A stretch of 54,398 nucleotides of DNA from Planktothricoides sp. SR001 (GTDB lineage: Bacteria > Cyanobacteriota > Cyanobacteriia > Cyanobacteriales > Laspinemataceae), in NCBI RefSeq assembly GCF_001276715.1, contig NZ_LIUQ01000001.1:1-54398 (forward strand). Reading direction: 5' to 3'. The notes beneath the pieces are model-generated. The model was given only the letters and a program-made list of their open reading frames with translations. It did not search any database and was not told the origin of the DNA. Below are positions 25,286 through 35,523 of this stretch, in pieces; the stretch's first letter is position 1, and each line of letters opens with the position of its first letter. The translations under genes and the position numbers were made by a program.

Positions 25286-27916
25286 TCATTCGCGACGGGC
25301 TGCTTCTAAAAGCAGTCTTTTTTCTGAACGGGCGATCGCTCGATAAGTCGTTTCAAATGAAGTCGGTTCCACCGAAATTCCCGTCACCCCCCAGCGCACC
25401 AAATCATCGATAAATCTTGGATCCATCACCACCGCTTGACCGCAAATAGAACAAGGAATATTGAACGATTTCGTCAGAGTAATTAACTGCCGAATTGCTT
25501 CTTTCACTGCCGGATGAGGGGTTTCAAAGATATGTTGAAACTGGGGATGGTTGCGGTCTGAACCTAGTAACAACTGAGTTAAATCATTCGTGCCGATCGC
25601 AATCCCTTGAACCCCCGCTTTAACATAGTCCTGTAATAAAAATAATACCGAAGGGACTTCAGCCATAATCCAGAGTTGAAAACTATTCACCCGAGTCAGT
25701 CCAGTTTGTTCCACTTTTTGACGGCAAAAGACAAACTCTTCAACACTTCGCACAAACGGCAAGATTAAATTAATATTAGTGTAACCATCATTTTGCACTC
25801 GATCCAGTACCGCTAATTCTAATTCAAATAAACTGGAATCAAGCAAATAACTAAATGTTCCATGTACCCCCAGGGCTGGATTTCTTTCTTCCGGTCCGAG
25901 ATATTCATCGGCACGTAGATCGCAAGATCGATAAAAAACTGGACGGGGGAAAAAATATCGGGCAATTTTCGTCACTGCATCGCTCATTAAATCAATAAAT
26001 TCTTGCTGATGTCCCGCTTCGATCCAATTTTGCGGGTTTTGCGGGCCAACAATATCTAAAATCATCAGTTCCGAACGCAACAATCCGACGCCATCTACCG
26101 GCAAATTGTCGATTTTTTCCAGAGATTTTACTTGACTCAAATTTACCATAATTTGAGTGACAATTGCTTCAAAATAGGCAGAGTTATATGCAGAATTAGA
26201 TCCAGAATTATTATAGGCATAATTATTATATACAGGATTGTTGGGTAAACTCATTGGCAGACTATAAGGATCTGAATTCATAGACACAGGTGTTTTTTGG
26301 GGAAGTTGATTAAGAGTTTTTTTAACTTCGGAAATTTGGGATTGCATCTGGAAAACTTTCCCTCGATCTCCATTAATCAATAACAATTGACCCGACCTAA
26401 TTTTTTTGGTGGCACCGATGACCCCAACCACCGCAGGAATACCTAATTCTCTGGCTAGGATTGCCGCATGAGAAGTCATTCCCCCCTGTTCGGCAATCAC
26501 TCCAGCGGCTTCTTTTAAACAAAAAAGCGCATCCACATTTATTGTTTTGGCGACAATCATACTTTTGGGCGGGATAGTGGTTGGCAGTTGACCGTAATCA
26601 CTAATCACAAATGCCGGGGCGATCGCTTCTCCAGGAGATGCCCCTACTCCCAGCAACCAAGGATGATTTTCACTAAAATTTGCCAGATTATCCCGTATAT
26701 TTTCCCCTTGATCTGCCAAATTATTTGGGACATTATTTGGGACATTATTTGGGTAGGGCTTTGGTGTGCTATCCCAGCTGATCACTTGACTTAAATACAG
26801 TTGCAGACTAGGCCATTTCTGATAATTAAAATCAGCACTCGTGTTAATTTCTATTTTTTGGCCTGGACAAACAATCCATTCCCAAACTACGCGCTCGCCC
26901 AAATCGGCAACCAGAGTTTCCGTGAACCCAATTAACTCTGAGAGGAATGGTTCTGGCAAGGCATACTGTTGCTGTTGTGCTTCATCCAGCATCAACGGCT
27001 GAATAAATTGGCAAAAGTCCAGATTCGTAGCCACCGAAACCTCCATTTCCCAAGGCAAATCTGATGAGTGGTCATGGCTGTTTTTGGCCAGCGCATATTC
27101 TATGAAACTCTTTGGTGGGATTTGATTCACCGGAACATGATAAGCAATCAGCTTATTGCCTAAAGTTTGTTGTTGGACTCTGCCCGTGATGGGATTCACT
27201 TGGTAATAATCCGCAACCGTTTTCCCCGCAGGAATCGACATTCCTAACCCCCAAGTTCCTTTAATCTCCCAAATATCCGATCGGGTTTCCAAACTGCCAG
27301 CGGCGATCGCATTCCATACCGGCTGAACCAAAATCGCCAAATCTAACTGTTGTAAACAAATTCCCGACTTTTGCCAATAAAATAAACTCCGAGCGCTAAA
27401 TAATTCCGCCCAAGTTTCTTTCCATACTCGACTCAAAGAATATCGGTTATTCCGGCAAACCCGACTTTCTAGCAATCCAGAAATCTGAGAAAAATTCTGG
27501 GTATATTCAGCACCTCTAGATATCACTCGTTCAACCAAACAAGGACGAAAGATTAACACAGGTGAATTTAATTGATCTGCCGCAACTTCTAAGGTATCGA
27601 CCCATGTTTCTGGTAACTCAGCCTCGCAAAGTTCTTGGCGAATATGTGAAGCCAATCCTTTTAACTGCTGTACATTATCCACATTAATATGCAGCATTGA
27701 GGTGAGGAGTTCCCCTATCAGTGGTTCTGACCATTTATTAGTGGCTAAAAATTCTCGTAATGCTGGGGCGGCGATCGCAAACCCCGGAATCACCGCCCGT
27801 CCAACTTGGGCTTGTTGACTCAAATAAAACGCCCGATCTCCCACCAGCGATCGTTCTGATGGCTGAATTTTACCTATCCAGTACAACAGGGTATCCACAG
27901 TTACACTTAAAGTCAC
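25286..27916 (-). CDS. PEP-synthase/PPDK-like protein
   Basis: The 876-residue protein has the three parts of the PEP-utilising family. The N-terminal ATP-grasp-like region (GDRAFYLSQQAQVGRAVIPG start; KGTWGLGMSIPAGKT near 225) looks weakened. The phosphohistidine swivel domain has GGMTSHAAILARELGIPAVV (about residue 480). The C-terminal PEP/pyruvate barrel has GVGLLRSELM, GIAIGTNDLTQLLLGSDRN and CSICGQAVVM with the catalytic cysteine. Compared with PpsA (about 800 residues) the linker near 575 is odd: rich in Asn, Tyr and Ser (NNPVYNNYAYNNSGSNSAY). A PNNV tandem repeat (12-bp units, 26719-26755) sits before the swivel domain. Whether it makes PEP or acts on another substrate is open. Confidence 0.85.
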   Translation of the reverse strand: MTLSVTVDTLLYWIGKIQPSERSLVGDRAFYLSQQAQVGRAVIPGFAIAAPALREFLATNKWSEPLIGELLTSMLHINVDNVQQLKGLASHIRQELCEAELPETWVDTLEVAADQLNSPVLIFRPCLVERVISRGAEYTQNFSQISGLLESRVCRNNRYSLSRVWKETWAELFSARSLFYWQKSGICLQQLDLAILVQPVWNAIAAGSLETRSDIWEIKGTWGLGMSIPAGKTVADYYQVNPITGRVQQQTLGNKLIAYHVPVNQIPPKSFIEYALAKNSHDHSSDLPWEMEVSVATNLDFCQFIQPLMLDEAQQQQYALPEPFLSELIGFTETLVADLGERVVWEWIVCPGQKIEINTSADFNYQKWPSLQLYLSQVISWDSTPKPYPNNVPNNVPNNLADQGENIRDNLANFSENHPWLLGVGASPGEAIAPAFVISDYGQLPTTIPPKSMIVAKTINVDALFCLKEAAGVIAEQGGMTSHAAILARELGIPAVVGVIGATKKIRSGQLLLINGDRGKVFQMQSQISEVKKTLNQLPQKTPVSMNSDPYSLPMSLPNNPVYNNYAYNNSGSNSAYNSAYFEAIVTQIMVNLSQVKSLEKIDNLPVDGVGLLRSELMILDIVGPQNPQNWIEAGHQQEFIDLMSDAVTKIARYFFPRPVFYRSCDLRADEYLGPEERNPALGVHGTFSYLLDSSLFELELAVLDRVQNDGYTNINLILPFVRSVEEFVFCRQKVEQTGLTRVNSFQLWIMAEVPSVLFLLQDYVKAGVQGIAIGTNDLTQLLLGSDRNHPQFQHIFETPHPAVKEAIRQLITLTKSFNIPCSICGQAVVMDPRFIDDLVRWGVTGISVEPTSFETTYRAIARSEKRLLLEAARRE

Positions 27917-28047
27917 TTATTTTTTCTATCACTCATCCTACTCTTTAAATAGAGCAGAAAATAGGGCAGATTTAGCCCCGCCGTAAATTATTTTTATGTT
28001 ATTGTTTATAATTTATTGGTAACTGGTTATTAATTGAGAATTAACAA

Positions 28048-28110
28048 CCAAAGAATCCCTACCCAAAGAATCCCTACCCAAAGAATCCCTACCCAAAGAA
28101 TCCCTACCCA
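28048..28110. repeat. 15-bp tandem repeat, four units
   Basis: Four units of AAGAATCCCTACCCA lie between AACAACC and AACAACAACC. The unit is the reverse of GGGTAGGGATTCTTTGG seen once at 9612-9628 and 54355-54371. Confidence 0.9.
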
Positions 28111-28537
28111 ACAACAACCAACAAAAAACCCTCCTGGGAAGGGTGGCAATTTATTTGTCCTAGATTTTTTAAACAAGAGTGACAAATTTGAATATAGCAA
28201 ATTTTTCTCAGTATTTTTATCTAGTAGGCTCCTTGTATTTTATCGATCAGTTTTTTGTGTAAGCCGTTTGCCTTCTAGTTTTTGCTCTGGCGAACTGCAA
28301 GCCGTTTGCCTTCTCCTCGATGATTTCTCACATATGAGCCGATAAAACTCGGAGTCTAGAAACCTGGAAATATCCGTAGGGTGCTGCCACCTCTCATTTT
28401 AGTTCAAGAAACTACTTAGCTAAATCCCTAGCGATCTACTTGTCTTTATGATCGGATTATCAGGCCAAAAATACTTAGGTGTAAATATCGCAAAAACAAA
28501 AAATTTACAAAAAATTTCCCAAAAATCTTCCGTAATT
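28111..28537. other. Gap without a gene
   Basis: AT-rich. AAGCCGTTTGCCTTCT occurs twice (28262-28277 and 28301-28316 areas). No coding potential was seen on either strand. Confidence 0.5.
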
Positions 28538-28568
28538 TTACAGATTACTTAAGTGGATATGGTATGAT
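28538..28568 (+). promoter_or_regulatory. Possible promoter of a structured RNA
   Basis: TTACAG (28538-28543) and TATGAT (28563-28568) with a 19-base spacer would start transcription near 28576, just before the folded region. Confidence 0.45.
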
Positions 28569-28575
28569 AGTTGAA

Positions 28576-28690
28576 AGTGTAAACAAAATTTGTCACTCCG
28601 CCTGGGCGTTCCCCGTGGGAAACCCTGCCTTGTCCTAGGTTTTCTCGGATTACCCATCCGAAATAGGGGGGTGACAACCTTGATTTATAA
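28576..28690 (+). ncRNA. Candidate structured RNA or leader
   Basis: TTGTCAC (28590-28596) pairs with GTGACAA (28671-28677), extended inward by T-G, C-G and C-G, closing a GC-rich domain in otherwise AT-rich DNA. Inside are two hairpins: GTTCCC with GGGAAAC (28608-28623, one bulged A) and CGGAT-TACCC-ATCCG (28646-28660). A promoter-like pair of boxes lies directly upstream. No ORF covers it. No clear U-tract terminator follows. I could not match it to a known family; cyanobacterial small RNA families and 6S RNA should be compared. It ends about 280 bases before comF, so a long leader is also possible. Confidence 0.45.
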
Positions 28691-28966
28691 AAAAGTAAAC
28701 CAAGAAATTATCTTTTGGCATAGTCAATTACTGGGTAATAATAGATAAGATTCACTTATAATTTTAACGATGATCATCAAAAATAAATGATTGATCGAGG
28801 CAGGTTAAATTAGAGATAATGTTTTTAAATGAATAAAAAATAGATGTATTATTTTTTAATACATCCAATCAAGCAAAAATGAGTTTTTTTTATAAAAAAT
28901 ATGTGTTATTTTATTTCTGAATATTCACAAATTAAAAATTAAAAAGATAATTTTCCGGGAAAATAA
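28691..28966. other. AT-rich gap upstream of comF
   Basis: Very AT-rich (runs of T and A near 28850-28950). No gene seen. Confidence 0.5.
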
Positions 28967-29656
28967 GTGGCTGTGGCTAATTGGAATCGACTGCTTAAAC
29001 CGATTTTAGACTTATGGTTTCAACCCAACTGTGTTCTGTGCGATCGCCCCGCCAGAGAGATTATTTGTGCATATTGCCAGCGCCAATTACAGCAATATCA
29101 ATTCGCCCAACCCGATCGCTTTTGGCGGCAAGAAGTGCCATCCCTCTTTGTCTGGGGCGCTTACCAGGGAACGGTGAAACGAGCGATCGCCCAAATGAAA
29201 TTATCTCAGGAGCAAAACTGTCCCGAACTCAGTAAACCCCTGGGCAAATGGCTGGGACAAGCCTGGTTAAAATCCCCCCTATCCTATGGGAAAAAATTCA
29301 CCGTCGTACCCATTCCCTCCGACCCTCAACGCTTAAAAGAACGCGGCTTTAACCAAGCGGAACTCTTAGCTAAAAGCTTTTGTGATATCACCGGCTATCC
29401 CTGCCAAACCCAAGGGTTAACCCGAAGTCGCCCCACCAAAGCCCTATACGGTTTATCGCTCGAACAGCGAATGCAAGAAATCAACCAAGCCATGGGGCTA
29501 GGTGCGGCTTTTCGCGATCGCCCGCCTCAAAATCCGGTCTTATTATTGGATGACATTTACACCACAGGCACTACCTGTCGCGAAGCCCAAAGAGTGCTCC
29601 AACAAAATAAAATTCCCGTTTATGGCATGGTTGCGATCGCTACCACCAAAAAATAA
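28967..29656 (+). CDS. comF: ComF-family phosphoribosyltransferase-like protein
   Basis: The 229-residue protein begins with a cysteine zinc finger (CVLCDRPAREIICAYCQRQL, residues about 23-42). A phosphoribosyltransferase fold follows, with VVPIPSDPQRLKERGFNQAE and the PRPP loop VLLLDDIYTTGTT. ComF proteins work with DNA uptake machinery in naturally competent bacteria and are needed for transformation in some cyanobacteria. The start is GTG 28967; a second GTG at 28973 is possible, and no strong ribosome binding site decides between them. Confidence 0.88.
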   Translation: MAVANWNRLLKPILDLWFQPNCVLCDRPAREIICAYCQRQLQQYQFAQPDRFWRQEVPSLFVWGAYQGTVKRAIAQMKLSQEQNCPELSKPLGKWLGQAWLKSPLSYGKKFTVVPIPSDPQRLKERGFNQAELLAKSFCDITGYPCQTQGLTRSRPTKALYGLSLEQRMQEINQAMGLGAAFRDRPPQNPVLLLDDIYTTGTTCREAQRVLQQNKIPVYGMVAIATTKK

Positions 29657-29678
29657 TCACAACATCGTAGCTGGCAAA

Positions 29679-29758
29679 GTACCGGGCAAACTACCGGGCA
29701 AAGTACCGGGCAAAGTACCGGGCAAAGTACCGGGCAAAGTACCGGGCAAAGTACCGGG
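29679..29758. repeat. 12-bp tandem repeat
   Basis: About seven units of GTACCGGGCAAA (the second is ACTACCGGGCAA-like) follow the comF gene and end exactly where the outer-membrane protein fragment begins. Confidence 0.9.
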
Positions 29759-30072
29759 CTACTTATCGCTTTGCTTATCGCTGGGATATTTCAGCGGAAG
29801 GGCGATGGATTCGCCAACCAGAGGCGGATTATAATGAGTTCGGCTGGGTGGGAGAGTTGGGCTTTTATGTGACTCCCGATTTACGAGTGTCCGTCGGTTA
29901 TGTGTTTGGGGAAGTGAGCGATCGCGATTTTAATAGCGATCGGTCTGCGGATGGTTTTTACTTCAGCTTAACCATGAAAACGAATCAAGTTTGGGCTGGT
30001 TTTGGAAGTCAGAAACCGGGTTTCTTTGAAGAAAGAAGCCCGGTTACTCGAAGAAACTGGGTTTCTAGGTGA
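29758..30072 (+). pseudogene. C-terminal fragment of an outer-membrane barrel protein
   Basis: The plus strand reads YRFAYRWDISAEGRWIRQPE then FGWVGELGFYVTPDLRVSVG and GFYFSLTMKTNQVWAGFG. Alternating hydrophobic strands and aromatic ends fit the final strands of an outer-membrane beta-barrel. The large N-terminal part is missing; the fragment starts at a 12-bp tandem repeat. The last 20 residues (QKPGFFEERSPVTRRNWVSR) are coded by copies of the AGAAACCGGGTTTCT repeat, so the original end was overwritten too. Confidence 0.65.
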
Positions 30073-30375
30073 ATGAACATGGATAATGGTGATCGAGGGT
30101 CACAAGTTTCTCCTCAAGAAGCTGGTATTGATGCGGGAATTAAAACAGGCGGATTCTTCTTTGTTGCCTTTGTTTGGCTAGGATATCATCCGCTTTTGAG
30201 TTTGTTTTTAGGTGCGATCGCGGGAGTCTGTGCCGGTTGCATTGCTTGCTGGTGGCGAATTACGGAGGAACCGGAACAGGTTCTACCAGAGGAGAAAAGG
30301 AAGACACTGAGGCAACAGAGTAAATCTCTCCATGAGTGGCGGCAGAGAAGGGGTTTGCTGCGAAAGGGAAAGTAG
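30073..30375 (+). CDS. Small membrane protein
   Basis: A 100-residue protein with one or two hydrophobic helices between residues 27 and 62 (FFFVAFVWLGYHPLLSLFLG and AIAGVCAGCIACWW). A charged, basic C-terminus follows (EEKRKTLRQQSKSLHEWRQR). Not recognised. ATG 30073 or 30079 are both possible starts. It follows a gene fragment directly but may have its own promoter within the repeat region. Confidence 0.6.
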   Translation: MNMDNGDRGSQVSPQEAGIDAGIKTGGFFFVAFVWLGYHPLLSLFLGAIAGVCAGCIACWWRITEEPEQVLPEEKRKTLRQQSKSLHEWRQRRGLLRKGK

Positions 30376-30422
30376 TTTTAGGCTGGGCAGAAAAGAAACC
30401 GGGTAACTCCGGCGAAACTCCC

Positions 30423-30455
30423 AGAAACCGGGTTTTTGAGATAAACCCGGTTTCT
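30423..30455. terminator. Hairpin built from the AGAAACCGGG repeat
   Basis: AGAAACCGGGTTT (30423-30435) pairs with AAACCCGGTTTCT (30443-30455) over 13 bp with a 7-base loop. It lies 48 bases after the small membrane protein gene. Confidence 0.6.
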
Positions 30456-30516
30456 TCTGATGCTACCAGAGGTTATAATTTAGATAATTTCTTGAAAAAA
30501 TGACGGTCGAATCAAA

Positions 30517-33500
30517 ATGTATAAAACGATAAAAAACTGTCTTGATTTTATTGTTAAACATCGTTTGTATATCTGTTTAGGCATTCTGACGATCGCGGGG
30601 TATGTTGGCAATGCTTTAAGCTTGTCTCTTTTTTTTGGGGTCGATTTTATCTTTGGCAGCATTGCGGTTCTCCTAGTGGTTTCTCTCTATGGCATGACCT
30701 GGGGAACGATCGCCTCAATCGTCGCAGGCAGTTATACTTACATCCTTTGGAATCATCCCTACGCCGCCATGATTTTGGTGGGTGAAGCCGCGTTTCTTGG
30801 CATTTCATTAAATCGCCGAAGCAAAAACTTGCTGATTCTCGATGCAATTTATTGGTTTGCGATCGGGATGCCCTTGGTATGGATATTTTATTCTGGCCCA
30901 TTAGAAATGGCTCCAATTCAAGCGGGACTCGTCGTGCTGAAACAGTCTGCTAATGGGATTTTTAATGCGGTTATTGCCAGTTTAATTATCAACTATTTAC
31001 CAATAAAAAAATTGCTGGGTAATAAGAAAGAAAAAAAGACAATTTTTCTTGAAGAAACATTGTTAATTTTATTCGTTGCTTTGGTGTTTTTACCATGTTT
31101 ATTACTGACGGTTGTTTATGCCAATCAAGTATTTAAAGAAATTGAATTTGATATTAGTAGAGAACTAAAAACATCATCGACGGCGTTAGTATCGGAGGTA
31201 AGTTTTTGGTATCAGCAACATAAGTATGCCGTAAATCAACTGGCAAAAATTGTCGGTCAATCAGAATTTGAAGCATTGGAAAAATTACAAGATAGTGCCA
31301 AACAGATGAAAGACGCATTTCCAGGATTCTTGGAAATATATATTACCGATGCTTCTGGCCAGATTCTGGCATCGGCACCTCAGATAGAAACCCGGTTTCC
31401 TCAAGAAACCGGATTTAATCTTGCTAATGAGCCAATTTTTGAGCAAGTAAAACTTAATCTGCAACCCGCTTTGAGTGAGATTCATGTTGATTCGACTTCC
31501 CCAACGCCTCATGTGGGGCTCGCGGTGCCGATTATCAAAGCAAATCAGTTTGCTGGCTTGGTTTATGCAGCCCTTTCTATCCAGGAAATCGACCAATTAA
31601 TTCATCCCAAAGTCGAAGAAATGAACATAGAAGTGACTCTGGTGGATAGAAAAAACCGGGTCATCAGTAGTAGCTTGAGTCAGGCTGAAGTTTTGAAAGA
31701 TTTTCCCGCTTACCCCAGCCAAGAACTTCGTCAAATGCATCAAGCAAATAATTATATTACTTTTCATTGGCTACCCAGAAGTACCAAAAATCCCATGACC
31801 CGGTGGAAAAACTCTGTATATGTGAAAGCTATTGAGATCGATCCAGAGATTCCTTGGAAAATTTATGTAGGAAAACCGGCGGAATTATACATTAATAATT
31901 TACAAATTTTATATATTAAAAACTTAAGTTTGATGATGGCGATCGCCTTACTATCGGTGGTATTGGCAACCATTCTCAGTCGCAACTTAGTATCTCCCCT
32001 GCTTCGCTTGGCTCTAGTCACAACTAATTTGCCGGATAAGCTTCTGGAACAAGAAACAATTCACTGGCCTACTTCTTTGGTGACTGAAATTTATTCTTTA
32101 TTACAAAACTTTCAGGAAATGGGGGTCACCCTAGAGCGAAAATTCTATGAAATTCAAAGCGCCAAAGATACCCTAGAACAACGAGTTGAAGAGCGAACCC
32201 AAGAACTTTCTAAGATTAATCAAGAATTAGCGGTGGAGATTGCCCAGCGGAAAAAAGCGGAAATGATTCTCCGACGACAAGCCCTGACATTCGAGAGTAT
32301 TCAGGATGGAATTGCGATCTCTAATCTCAAAGGCCAAATTACCGATTGGAACCCTGCTGCCAGCAAAATGTTTGGTTATAGTAAGGCAGAAGTGTTCGGC
32401 AAAACTCTGGAAAATTTCGGATTAGCAATTTCTTGCCAAGACTCAGCCCAAGAATACCCCCAAGAATATCCCCAAGAATATCCCCAAGAATATCCCCAAA
32501 AATATCAGGTTGAAATGCACTTGTATAATAAACAAGGGCAGGAAGTGATTTGTGAAACGATTTTGGTTCCCCTTAAAGATGAACAGACTGATGCTATTAT
32601 CGGTAGTATTAGTGTTTACCATGACATTAGCGATCGCGCCCGGGCGCAACAAGAATTGCGGATTAGTCAAGAACGCTTAAGACTGGCTTTAGATAGTACC
32701 GAAGATGGTCTGTGGGACTGGAATGTCGCTACGGGAGAATGTTATTTCAGTCCTCGTTGGTTAGAAATGCTGGGATATCAACCGGGAGATTTACCTGAAG
32801 ATATCTCCGCTTGGGCGCCATTGGTTAACCCAGAGGATCAAGACCGAGTTAGCGAAGAACTGCAAAGGCATTTGGACGGTAAGACGCCGATCTATGAAGT
32901 AGAGCATCGGTTGCGGAAAAAAACCGGGGATTGGTGTTGGATTCTCGGACGAGCTAAGGTGGTTGAACGAGACGAAGATGGTCAACCGCTGCGAATGGTG
33001 GGCACGAATATCGATATCAGCGAACGCAAGAAGTCAGAGAAAGAACTTCAAGAAGCGAAAGTAATGGCTGAATCTGCTAGTTTGGCCAAGAGTCAATTTC
33101 TCGCGAATATGAGTCACGAAATTAGAACTCCGATGAATGGCATTTTGGGTATGGCTGATGTGTTGGGAAGAATGGAATTATCCCCAGAACAACAGGATTT
33201 TGTCCAAACCATTCATGCCAGTGCCGAAAACTTATTAATTATTCTGAATGATATTCTGGATTTCTCCAAACTTGAAGCCGGGGAAATGCCTCTAGAAATT
33301 TTGGAATTCAGTGTCAGAAGTTGTGTCAATGATGTGGTGAAATTACTTTCCACCCAAGCGAATAAGAAGGGACTACCAGTGATTAAAGAGATCGCGCCTA
33401 ATGTCCCAGAGATATTATTAGGCGACCCCGGTCGGCTGCGGCAAATTTTGCTGAATTTAATGGGCAATGCGATTAAATTTACTGACTCTGGTGAAGTGAG

Positions 33501-35280
33501 GCTTTCTGTAGAAGTCGTTGAGGATCATTCTCTGTCTCCTCTGTTAAATCCGGTGAAAGTTCTGTTTAAGGTGACGGATACCGGCATCGGAATTCCTGAG
33601 AAGGATATTCATAAGCTTTTCCGATCTTTTTCCCAGGTGGATGCTTCGACAACTCGAAATTACGGGGGGACTGGTTTAGGGTTAGCCATTTGTAAACAAC
33701 TGATAGATTTGATGGGCGGGGAAATTAATGTAGAAAGCAAAGAGGGAGTGGGTTCAACTTTTTGGTTGATGATTCCCTTTCCCACTGGTCAAGTTAACCT
33801 GTTGAAAGGCGATCGCTTGTTAATTGTTTCTGTGGATTTGACAACTCGAAAACTGTTGCGTGAGTTGGCTTTATCTTGGGGCATGACTGTGATGGAAGTT
33901 GAAGACAGTGTGGCAGCCCTGAAAGCTTTACAAGAGGCTTTAAGCGATCGCGCTTATGATTTCTCGATCCTTGACCTAACTTTAGCTTGTGATATCGACG
34001 AATTCTCCAACAATGTCAAGAATCCTCATTCATTTTTAGAAGGAAAAACTTTAGCGGAAATTATTAGAATTAATCCCGCTTGGGCGAAGACTCAACTGAT
34101 TGCTCTGACCGCCGATCCTCTAACAGAATTAGAGGACTTAAAGTCTTTTGGTTTTGCTGGATTGTTGATTAAGCCCGTGAAAGATTCTGATTTGTTAGAA
34201 TGTTTGCTGGCTTTACAGGAACAGGCTGAAGAGGCTACGTTAGCGGATGCCCTTTGTTTAGAACCCTGTTTAGAACCCTGTTTAGACTCCGAAGCAAAAA
34301 CAATTGGCAGTCAACCGCTGACAAAGCCGGTTGATGCCGATGCTGAAAAAAACCCGGTTTCTCCAAGAAGTGGGGTTTCTGAGTTGGTCGTTGATTCCAG
34401 CAATGGGGAAGGGAAGAATACCGGAGAATTAAAAATTTTAATTGCGGAAGATAATAATACGAACCGGAAAGTCGCTTTACATCAATTAAGGTTGTTAGGA
34501 TATGAGGCGGATGCGGTGGTGAATGGCCAGGAAGTTTTAGAAAGACTGGCGCAGACTGATTATGATTTAATTTTTATGGATTGTCAAATGCCCGTTCTGG
34601 ACGGTTATCAAGCTACTGAAGAAATTCGCCGTCGAGAAGGGAGCGATCGCCATACGGTGGTGATTGCATTGACTGCTAATGCGATGAAGGGCGATCGGGA
34701 AAAATGTATGAAGGCTGGCATGGATGATTATTTAACTAAACCCGTAAAAATTCCCGATTTAAACGCGATATTAGATTACTGGTGTTCTGTCTTTGGGAAA
34801 CATAATCAGCCCCCAGCTATTGCATTGCCGACGCCAAATTTAGTCAATGAACCGTTAGAAGATTTATTAGAAGATTTACCGCTGCCATCTCATGCTCCCG
34901 ATGGTGTCACTCCTGAATCCGTTGCCGAAAATCCGATCAATTTTGCCGAACTTTTGGAAAATACTTGTCAGGGCGATCGCGAGTTCGCCCATGAACTATT
35001 GCAAGCGTTTGTCCTGGATGCGTCGAATAATATTGAATTGCTGAAAAAAGCCATTGATCAGCAAGATTTCATTCAAGTTAAATTTTATGCTCATCAACTC
35101 AAAGGTGCCAGTGGCAATGTTAGAGTCTGTACCCTGGAAGCGATCGCCAAAGAATTAGAAATGATCTCTCAAGAAAACAACTTAGCAAAAGCCAAAAATT
35201 TAGTCATGGAAATTGACGCAACTTTTAGTCGGGTTAAATTATCCGTAGCGCAACTTAACACCAAATTTATGCCTACATAA
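30517..35280 (+). CDS. Hybrid sensor histidine kinase with two receivers and HPt
   Basis: The 1587-residue protein starts with a multi-helix membrane region (residues 1-165). An extracytosolic sensor flanked by helices near 195 and 480 follows (Cache-like, [20 protein letters not shown]). Next come a coiled coil ([20 protein letters not shown]), a PAS domain (from about 590), a second PAS domain with PAC (from about 725), and HisKA with H867 in [15 protein letters not shown]. The HATPase has [20 protein letters not shown] and [14 protein letters not shown]. Receiver 1 (about 1110-1235) lacks the usual acidic pair. Receiver 2 has [11 protein letters not shown] with D1355. The HPt domain has H1526 in AHQLKGASG. 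This is a complete phosphorelay in one chain. In-frame repeats add PQEY units (32447-32500), LEPC units (34258-34281) and pieces of the AAACCCGG family (31384-31412, 34347-34376). Confidence 0.92.
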   Translation: MYKTIKNCLDFIVKHRLYICLGILTIAGYVGNALSLSLFFGVDFIFGSIAVLLVVSLYGMTWGTIASIVAGSYTYILWNHPYAAMILVGEAAFLGISLNRRSKNLLILDAIYWFAIGMPLVWIFYSGPLEMAPIQAGLVVLKQSANGIFNAVIASLIINYLPIKKLLGNKKEKKTIFLEETLLILFVALVFLPCLLLTVVYANQVFKEIEFDISRELKTSSTALVSEVSFWYQQHKYAVNQLAKIVGQSEFEALEKLQDSAKQMKDAFPGFLEIYITDASGQILASAPQIETRFPQETGFNLANEPIFEQVKLNLQPALSEIHVDSTSPTPHVGLAVPIIKANQFAGLVYAALSIQEIDQLIHPKVEEMNIEVTLVDRKNRVISSSLSQAEVLKDFPAYPSQELRQMHQANNYITFHWLPRSTKNPMTRWKNSVYVKAIEIDPEIPWKIYVGKPAELYINNLQILYIKNLSLMMAIALLSVVLATILSRNLVSPLLRLALVTTNLPDKLLEQETIHWPTSLVTEIYSLLQNFQEMGVTLERKFYEIQSAKDTLEQRVEERTQELSKINQELAVEIAQRKKAEMILRRQALTFESIQDGIAISNLKGQITDWNPAASKMFGYSKAEVFGKTLENFGLAISCQDSAQEYPQEYPQEYPQEYPQKYQVEMHLYNKQGQEVICETILVPLKDEQTDAIIGSISVYHDISDRARAQQELRISQERLRLALDSTEDGLWDWNVATGECYFSPRWLEMLGYQPGDLPEDISAWAPLVNPEDQDRVSEELQRHLDGKTPIYEVEHRLRKKTGDWCWILGRAKVVERDEDGQPLRMVGTNIDISERKKSEKELQEAKVMAESASLAKSQFLANMSHEIRTPMNGILGMADVLGRMELSPEQQDFVQTIHASAENLLIILNDILDFSKLEAGEMPLEILEFSVRSCVNDVVKLLSTQANKKGLPVIKEIAPNVPEILLGDPGRLRQILLNLMGNAIKFTDSGEVRLSVEVVEDHSLSPLLNPVKVLFKVTDTGIGIPEKDIHKLFRSFSQVDASTTRNYGGTGLGLAICKQLIDLMGGEINVESKEGVGSTFWLMIPFPTGQVNLLKGDRLLIVSVDLTTRKLLRELALSWGMTVMEVEDSVAALKALQEALSDRAYDFSILDLTLACDIDEFSNNVKNPHSFLEGKTLAEIIRINPAWAKTQLIALTADPLTELEDLKSFGFAGLLIKPVKDSDLLECLLALQEQAEEATLADALCLEPCLEPCLDSEAKTIGSQPLTKPVDADAEKNPVSPRSGVSELVVDSSNGEGKNTGELKILIAEDNNTNRKVALHQLRLLGYEADAVVNGQEVLERLAQTDYDLIFMDCQMPVLDGYQATEEIRRREGSDRHTVVIALTANAMKGDREKCMKAGMDDYLTKPVKIPDLNAILDYWCSVFGKHNQPPAIALPTPNLVNEPLEDLLEDLPLPSHAPDGVTPESVAENPINFAELLENTCQGDREFAHELLQAFVLDASNNIELLKKAIDQQDFIQVKFYAHQLKGASGNVRVCTLEAIAKELEMISQENNLAKAKNLVMEIDATFSRVKLSVAQLNTKFMPT
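32447..32502. repeat. 12-bp in-frame tandem repeat in the hybrid kinase
   Basis: CCCCAAGAATAT units add about five PQEY peptides to a loop of the first PAS domain. The unit length keeps the frame. Confidence 0.9.
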
Positions 35281-35372
35281 TAGACAAGAATGCTTTCTCA
35301 AGCTCAAAAGCCCCCCTTAATTAAAAAGGGGGGTTGGGGGGGATCTAAACAGGTATTTTGCACTCTTGTCTA
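35281..35372. mobile_element. Small MITE-like element, 92 bp
   Basis: Ends are TAGACAAGAATGC (35281-35293) and GCACTCTTGTCTA (35360-35372), inverted with one mismatch. The middle carries CCCCCCTTAATTAAAAAGGG and further G runs, an internal hairpin. It starts on the base after the hybrid kinase stop codon. No transposase is coded. A 17-base match to its right end is at 18840-18856. Confidence 0.65.
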
Positions 35373-35407
35373 ATCATTTCAGATTTCCTAAAAAAAGTCA
35401 TAAAAAA

Positions 35408-35448
35408 AGTCAAAATCATTTGCCGATTTCGACAGATGATTTTGACTT
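35408..35448. terminator. Bidirectional hairpin terminator
   Basis: AAGTCAAAATCAT (35408-35420) and its complement (35436-35448) form perfect 13-bp arms with a 15-base loop between the convergent kinase and ParR-like genes. Confidence 0.65.
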
Positions 35449-35523
35449 AAAATCTAATCCCCAAGACTGAAAATATCCTAAGAATTTACCGTTTAGAGCC
35501 ATGACTAAAAACTCCAGGCAAGG

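Noticed and set aside
28576-28690. Signal recognition particle RNA or 6S RNA
   Set aside because: The GGAAG-type SRP loop motif is absent, and the length is too short for a typical cyanobacterial 6S RNA. It is kept only as an unnamed candidate.
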